From the NCBI GenBank assembly GCA_036379935.1, contig DASVFT010000050.1, positions 14,361 through 78,360 on the forward strand: a stretch of 64,000 nucleotides of DNA, written 5' to 3'. Each line of letters opens with the position of its first letter. Position 1 is the first letter of the stretch. Position numbers and translations under genes: made by a program. The notes below the pieces were generated by a model, which searched no databases, was not told where the DNA came from, and saw only the letters and a program-made list of their open reading frames with translations. The DNA is from JAOPZW01 sp036379935. Its GTDB lineage: Bacteria > Actinomycetota > Thermoleophilia > Solirubrobacterales > Solirubrobacteraceae. Below are positions 59,773-64,000 of the stretch, piece after piece.

Positions 59773-60408
59773 GTGAGTCCTAGGCCGAAGCTCGACCACA
59801 TCCGCCGCCCCCAGTTGCTCGCCGCGGCGGCCGAGGTGATCCAGGAGCGGGGCTTCCACGACGCCCGTATCAGCGACATCGCCGAGCGCGTCGGCATTCA
59901 CGCCAGCACGGTCCTGCACTACGTCAAGTCCAAGGACGCGCTGCTGCGCGAGGCGCTGACCTCCAGCGAAGAGGCGTTGCACGACGAGCTCATGGAGGAG
60001 CTGCGGCGCGAGGACGACGCCGTGCGGCAGCTGCTGATCGTCATCGATTGGTGCAGCACGCCGCCCGGCGGCCTCAACGACTGGGCGCTCTGGATCGAGA
60101 TCTGGCAGCTGGCGCGGATCAACCCGGACGTCCGCGACGCGCGCGTCGAGCTCGACGCACGCTGGCGCAACGTCCTGGCCGACATCGTGCGCAAGGGACA
60201 GCAGGACGGGCAGTTCGGAGACGACCTCGACCCCGACGACGTCGCCGTGCTCCTCGCATCGCTCTTCGACGGCTTGGCGCTCCAGGTGGCGCTGGCCGAC
60301 CCCAACGTGTCCGCGGAGCGGATGCGGCGGCTGTCGGTGGCCGCGACGTCCGCCATCGTCAAGCACGACCTGGAGCGGCCCCGCGCAGGCCGATCGCCCA
60401 AGCGCTAG
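59773..60408 (+). CDS. TetR-family transcriptional regulator
   Basis: The 211-residue repressor has the TetR N-terminal helix-turn-helix (RPQLLAAAAEVIQERGFHDA, ISDIAERVGIHASTVLHYVKSKDALL). A helical ligand domain with DWALWIEIWQLARINPDVRD follows, similar to the BetI/TetR_C_6 type. It starts at GTG 59773. It is divergent from the ABC operon and just upstream of the first amidohydrolase gene (19-bp gap), so it probably controls uptake and breakdown of the same compound. Confidence 0.93.
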   Translation: MSPRPKLDHIRRPQLLAAAAEVIQERGFHDARISDIAERVGIHASTVLHYVKSKDALLREALTSSEEALHDELMEELRREDDAVRQLLIVIDWCSTPPGGLNDWALWIEIWQLARINPDVRDARVELDARWRNVLADIVRKGQQDGQFGDDLDPDDVAVLLASLFDGLALQVALADPNVSAERMRRLSVAATSAIVKHDLERPRAGRSPKR

Positions 60409-60427
60409 GGGAGGCGATCTCGCGCTC

Positions 60428-61933
60428 GTGGGAGCGCGGGTGCTCACCATGGACGCGCGGCGCCCGTCGGCGCAGGCCGTGCTGATCCGTGCCGGGCGCA
60501 TCGCCATGGTCGGCGACCGGGCCGAGATCGACGCGGCCGCGGGCGACGCGCCGCGCCTGGAGTGCGAGGGCCGCACGCTGGTGCCCGGGTTCGTGGACGG
60601 GCACACCCACGTCGAGCTCTCCTGCCTTTCGCGCGAGCACTGGGTCCAGGCGCAGACGCCGCCCTGCCGGTCGCTGGACGACATCGGCCGGCGCATCCGC
60701 GACCGGGAGGACAGCGGCGACGGCTGGCTGGTCTGCCGCTGCTCGTTCGCGCTGCAGGACAAGGTCGTCGAGCAACGACTGTTCACGCGCGAGGAGCTCG
60801 ACGACCTCGTGCCCGACCGTCCGCTGGCCGTCCTCGCCGGGCTGCACGTGGCGATGCTCAACACCGCGGCCCTGCGCCGCCTGGACCTGTGGGACCGCGA
60901 GCCGCCCGGCGTGACGCTCCAGCGGGCCGCCGACGGGACGCCGACCGGCGTGGCCACCGAGGTCTGGGACCTGATCCCGGGGCTCCCCCGGGACGCCGTC
61001 ATGGAGGCGATCGCGGCGCACCACCGCGATCTCACGCTGGCCCAGGGCATCACGTCGGCGCACACGATCCCGTTCTCCGCGGCCGACGCCGAGGCCTGCC
61101 GGCTGTTGCAGGCACGCGGGGGCCTGCCCCTGCGGCTGCGGACGTACTGCCACGTGCCGCGGAGCGCCACGCTCGAAGCGCTGATCGAGAGCCGGGCTCG
61201 TCCCGGGGCGGGGGACGACTGGCTGCGCTTCGGCGGGGTCAAGATCTTCGTCGACGGCCAGCACGGGGACGGGCTCGGTCGCGTCTTCGACGACTTCAAG
61301 TGGACGCCCGGCGAGCTCGCGCGCTTCGTCGCGCAAGCCCACGGCGCGGGCCTGCAGCTGTGGATGCACGCGGTCAGCCCCGGGGCGGTGCGGATGGCGG
61401 CACGGGCCGTCGCGAGCGCGACCGCCGGCACGCCCGGTCGCGGCCGCCACCGGATCGAGCACGGGGGCGACTACCTCGACGTCGCCGACATCCCGCTGCT
61501 CCGCGCCACCGGGGTGCGACTCGTGACGACGCCGCACTTCCTGCGCTCCGACACGCCGGTCCCCGGGCAGAGCCCGCTGCGCACCCTGATCGACGCGGGC
61601 TTCGAGCCGATCGGCGGCACCGACACGACCGGCACCGTCCCGGAGGGCGCGGGGCCGCTCTTCAACATCGCGTGCGCGGTCAACCGCACGGACGCCGAGG
61701 GCCGCGTGCTCGACCCCGATGAGCGCATCGGCGTCGGCGAGGCCCTGCGCCTGTTCACCGCCTGGGCGGCCGCCGGCGCCTTCGAAGAGGATGTCAAGGG
61801 CCGCCTTGCCCCGGGGATGCTCGGTGACGCCGTGCTCGTGTCCGAGGACGTGCTCTCGCTTCCGCCCGAGCGGCTCTTCGACGTCCGCGTCGACGCCACC
61901 GTGGTCGACGGCCGGGTGGTCTACCGGCGCTAG
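60428..61933 (+). CDS. YtcJ-like amidohydrolase (first)
   Basis: The 501-residue protein is an amidohydrolase-3 family metal-dependent hydrolase. Metal and active-site motifs are GFVDGHTHVELS (HxH, about 55-66), FGGVKIFVDGQH with a lysine-type ligand, LWMHAVSPGAVRM, HRIEHGGDYLD and GGTDTTGTVPEG. The N-terminal and C-terminal ends form the composite beta domain (VLTMDARR, DARRP and LPPERLFDVRVDATVVDG). Substrates of this family are poorly known. It is likely co-transcribed with the TetR gene, and its stop overlaps the paralogue opposite. Confidence 0.88.
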   Translation: MGARVLTMDARRPSAQAVLIRAGRIAMVGDRAEIDAAAGDAPRLECEGRTLVPGFVDGHTHVELSCLSREHWVQAQTPPCRSLDDIGRRIRDREDSGDGWLVCRCSFALQDKVVEQRLFTREELDDLVPDRPLAVLAGLHVAMLNTAALRRLDLWDREPPGVTLQRAADGTPTGVATEVWDLIPGLPRDAVMEAIAAHHRDLTLAQGITSAHTIPFSAADAEACRLLQARGGLPLRLRTYCHVPRSATLEALIESRARPGAGDDWLRFGGVKIFVDGQHGDGLGRVFDDFKWTPGELARFVAQAHGAGLQLWMHAVSPGAVRMAARAVASATAGTPGRGRHRIEHGGDYLDVADIPLLRATGVRLVTTPHFLRSDTPVPGQSPLRTLIDAGFEPIGGTDTTGTVPEGAGPLFNIACAVNRTDAEGRVLDPDERIGVGEALRLFTAWAAAGAFEEDVKGRLAPGMLGDAVLVSEDVLSLPPERLFDVRVDATVVDGRVVYRR

Positions 61934-63552
61934 CGCTGTGCCGTCGAGTCGTGGACGACGACCCCGCCCACCACGGTCATGTCGGCGGCCAGGTCGACGA
62001 GGTCCGCCGGGTCGAGCGCCAGCGGGTCCTCGGCGTAGACGGCGAGGTCGCCCAGCTTGCCGGGCTCGAGCGTGCCCTTGGCGTCCTCCTCGTAGGCCGC
62101 GTACGCGCCGTGACCGGTGTAGGTCTCCAGCGCGGTCCGCACGTCCACCGCCTCGTCGGGCGAGAGCGCGACACCGCCCGCGGTGCGCCGCCGCACCATG
62201 GCCGAGATCGCGAACCACGGGTTGGCGGACATCGGCTGGGCTCCGGCCGTGTCCGAGTTGCCCGGCGTGCAGAGCCCGGCCTCGATCATGCTCCGGTACG
62301 CGTAGGCGCGCGCGTCGGCGCCGAGCTGGGCGTCGAGGTCATCCGCCTCCTGGTGGAGGAAGACGACGTTGGGGACCGGGACGATGCCGGCCGCGCGCAT
62401 GCGGGGGAGCACCGACCAGTCGCACAGGTGGTTGCCGATGTGCTCGACGCGGGTGCGATGGTCGCTCTCGCCGCAGGCGAGGTTCACGTCCTCGACGGCG
62501 TCCAGCGCCATCGCCTGGGCCGCGTCGCCGATCGCGTGCATCCACACCTGCACCGCATGGTGCCGGCACCCCATGAGGATGGCGACCAGCTCCTCGTAGG
62601 TGAAGTTGAGGATGCCCCAGTCGCGCGGGTCGGCCGCCAGCGCGGCGCGGCTGAACCCGGTATCCAGGTCGCCGCCGTCGAGGAAGAGCTTGAGCGCGCC
62701 GAGGGTCAGCCACGCCTCGGCGGAGCGGCGCTCGAGGTCGACGCCGAGGGCGAGGAAGTCGTCGAGGCTGGCCACGGTGGGCTGATGCCCCGGGCTGAGG
62801 ATGGGGTTCAGCGTGATGCGGCACGGCAACTCGCCGTCGGCCAGCAGTCGCTGCCATGCGCGGATGCCCTGCTCGCTGGCGGGCAGCTCGTGAATCGTCG
62901 TGACCCCTCGCCGTACGAACAGCGCCCGCGTCTGGTCGCGGAGCTGGACCCGGTGCTCGTCGTCGGCGGGCCATGGCACGGGGAAGAGGTCGAAGCCCTC
63001 GCGCACCACGCCGGATGGGTCGCCCCGGTGGTCGCGCACGACCCGCGTGCCGCGCGGCGCGGCGTAGTGGCGATCGATGCCGGAGGCGCGCATCGCGGCG
63101 GAGTTCGCCACGAGCAGGTGCATGCTCTGGCGCAACACGACCGGGTTGGCGGGCGCGACCTCGTCCAGCTCGGCCCTGCTCGGCAGCTCCTGGCCGAAGG
63201 TGCCCTGCCCGACCAGCCACTCGCCGGGCGCGCGCGCCGCGACGGCCGCCGTCACGCGCGCCAGCGTCGCCGCCGGCGTCTGGCCGCGGACGTCCAGCCA
63301 CCAGTGCTCCGCCAGCGCCGACAGCTCGAGATGCGTGTGCGCGTCGATCAGCCCCGGAAGGACCGTCCGCCCCTCCAGCGCGACGACGGGCGCGTCCCTC
63401 GGCAGCGAGGCCATGACCTCGGCGTCCGAGCCTACGCTGACGACGCGCCCGCCGTCGATGGCGATCGCCTCGACGACCGAATCGCGCGCGTCGAGCGTGC
63501 GGATCCGGCCGCCGAGGAGAGCCAGACGCCCGTCGCGCCTGTCAGGCGGCAA
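61930..63552 (-). CDS. YtcJ-like amidohydrolase (second)
   Basis: The 540-residue paralogue has GLIDAHTHLELSALAEHWW, LGALKLFLDGGDLDTG, VWMHAIGDAAQAMALD, RVEHIGNHLCDW and NSDTAGAQPMSANP. The last two differ from the neighbouring enzyme. Both share the rare HTHxELS wording after HxH, so they probably act on related compounds. TTG 63552 overlaps the stop of the solute-binding gene, giving coupled expression; CTG 63528 is another option. It belongs to the minus-strand operon that continues beyond the window. Confidence 0.88.
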   Translation of the reverse strand: MPPDRRDGRLALLGGRIRTLDARDSVVEAIAIDGGRVVSVGSDAEVMASLPRDAPVVALEGRTVLPGLIDAHTHLELSALAEHWWLDVRGQTPAATLARVTAAVAARAPGEWLVGQGTFGQELPSRAELDEVAPANPVVLRQSMHLLVANSAAMRASGIDRHYAAPRGTRVVRDHRGDPSGVVREGFDLFPVPWPADDEHRVQLRDQTRALFVRRGVTTIHELPASEQGIRAWQRLLADGELPCRITLNPILSPGHQPTVASLDDFLALGVDLERRSAEAWLTLGALKLFLDGGDLDTGFSRAALAADPRDWGILNFTYEELVAILMGCRHHAVQVWMHAIGDAAQAMALDAVEDVNLACGESDHRTRVEHIGNHLCDWSVLPRMRAAGIVPVPNVVFLHQEADDLDAQLGADARAYAYRSMIEAGLCTPGNSDTAGAQPMSANPWFAISAMVRRRTAGGVALSPDEAVDVRTALETYTGHGAYAAYEEDAKGTLEPGKLGDLAVYAEDPLALDPADLVDLAADMTVVGGVVVHDSTAQR

Positions 63553-64000
63553 CGAACTGCACGTGGCGGAAGCCGTAATCCATCAGCGGTATCCCGGTCG
63601 AGCTGGTCGTGAACCCGGTGACCTTGGCGCTGAACGCGTCGATCTGGTTGCTGAACGACCACACGATGTAGCCGCCCTGGTCGTACTCGATCTTCTGCGC
63701 CTCGTGCAGGAGCTCCTTGCGGCGAGCGTCGTCGATCTCGCCGCGCGCGCTCTGCACGAGCTCGATCCACTTCGGGTCCTTCCAGTGCGTCTCGTTGTAG
63801 GCCGCGCCCGGCAGCGTCGCCTGGGCGGCCTGGACGAGGTAGTAGTTCGCGTACCAGAAGTCCTGGCTGAAGCCCCACTTCAGGTAGTTGTCGCCGTAGA
63901 ACGTGGCGGAGTCGAGCTTGCGCAGCTTGACGTTGACGCCCGCGCCCTTGGCCTGCTGCGCGAACACCTGCGCCGCCTCCACGGCCCCCTGGAACACCGG
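63542..64000 (-). CDS. C-terminal part of a peptide/nickel-type ABC solute-binding protein
   Basis: The window ends inside this gene. The visible 152 residues match the C-terminal lobe of SBP_bac_5 (DppA/OppA) proteins: VFAQQAKGAGVNVKLRKLD, FWYANYYLVQ, DPKWIELVQSARGE and KIEYDQGGYIVWSFSN. They bind peptides or other solutes outside the cell. The overlap with the amidohydrolase start suggests that the imported compound feeds that enzyme. The start and N-terminal lobe are off the window. Confidence 0.85.
   Translation of the reverse strand, partial: PVFQGAVEAAQVFAQQAKGAGVNVKLRKLDSATFYGDNYLKWGFSQDFWYANYYLVQAAQATLPGAAYNETHWKDPKWIELVQSARGEIDDARRKELLHEAQKIEYDQGGYIVWSFSNQIDAFSAKVTGFTTSSTGIPLMDYGFRHVQFVAA

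Noticed and set aside
1..64000. tRNA, rRNA, CRISPR arrays, prophage or a complete insertion sequence
   Set aside because: I read both strands for cloverleaf-like sequences, repeat-spacer patterns, integrases and transposases and found none that could be supported.

Overview
The window is a gene-dense, very GC-rich stretch with many GTG starts and stop/start overlaps of the ATGA or GTGA type. GC content, gene content (PaaX and LAL regulators, LtrA, an ATP-dependent LigB-like ligase, actinobacterial exopolysaccharide genes) and leader style suggest an actinobacterium, most likely class Thermoleophilia (Solirubrobacterales). That placement is inference, because no rRNA or tRNA gene is present. 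No CRISPR array, prophage or complete insertion sequence was seen.

Region 1 (1-18.7 kb) is a large cell-surface polysaccharide locus. A minus-strand block (246-4689) holds a Wzz-like protein, an O-antigen-ligase-like protein and two glycosyltransferases. Two different MOP-type flippases lie on the plus strand (4852-7999). A minus-strand run of ten genes (18710 down to 8582) then reads: LuxR-type regulator with a degenerate receiver, ECF sigma factor, sugar aminotransferase, initiating sugar-phosphate transferase, Gfo/Idh/MocA oxidoreductase, acyltransferase, polysaccharide-deacetylase-like protein, glycosyltransferase, secreted repeat protein and FemAB/GNAT-like transferase. The tight spacing suggests one operon whose own sigma factor is encoded at its head. 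A decayed ATP-cone gene lies in the 583-bp gap at about 8.0-8.6 kb.

Region 2 (18.9-36 kb) is mostly housekeeping and solitary genes: pyrophosphatase, a GFGPGP-repeat exported protein, transketolase, a lytic transglycosylase, an orphan DNA methyltransferase, an MFS transporter, an ATP-dependent DNA ligase, methylenetetrahydrofolate reductase, type II NADH dehydrogenase, PhzF, a metallo-beta-lactamase-fold protein lacking most of its zinc motif, an aminotransferase, LtrA and a GFA protein. Between PhzF and the MBL-fold gene sits a 174-bp element bounded by 24-bp inverted repeats.

Region 3 (36-45 kb) is a complete amino-sugar phosphotransferase locus. On the minus strand are an EI-HPr fusion, a NagA-type deacetylase and a PfkB-type sugar-phosphate kinase. 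Divergent on the plus strand are a SIS deaminase/isomerase, ascorbate-family EIIA, EIIB and EIIC, a second SIS protein and a DeoR repressor. A motif shared by the central promoter and the DeoR start is a candidate operator.

Region 4 (45-64 kb) holds a methyltransferase, an AbrB/VapC toxin-antitoxin pair, small proteins and a large LAL regulator. It then holds a reduced phenylacetyl-CoA-epoxidase-like operon: PaaA-like, DUF59 part of PaaD, short PaaB, separate zinc ribbon and PaaX. This faces an enoyl-CoA hydratase and a ferredoxin-NADP reductase across a promoter with two 28-bp direct repeats. The window ends with an SsuABC/TauABC-like ABC operon plus hydrolase, a TetR regulator, two convergent YtcJ-like amidohydrolases and the C-terminus of a peptide-type solute-binding protein. 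The most novel-looking parts are the split epoxidase locus, the EI-HPr fusion with its ascorbate-type PTS, the sigma-factor-led polysaccharide operon and the inverted-repeat element.
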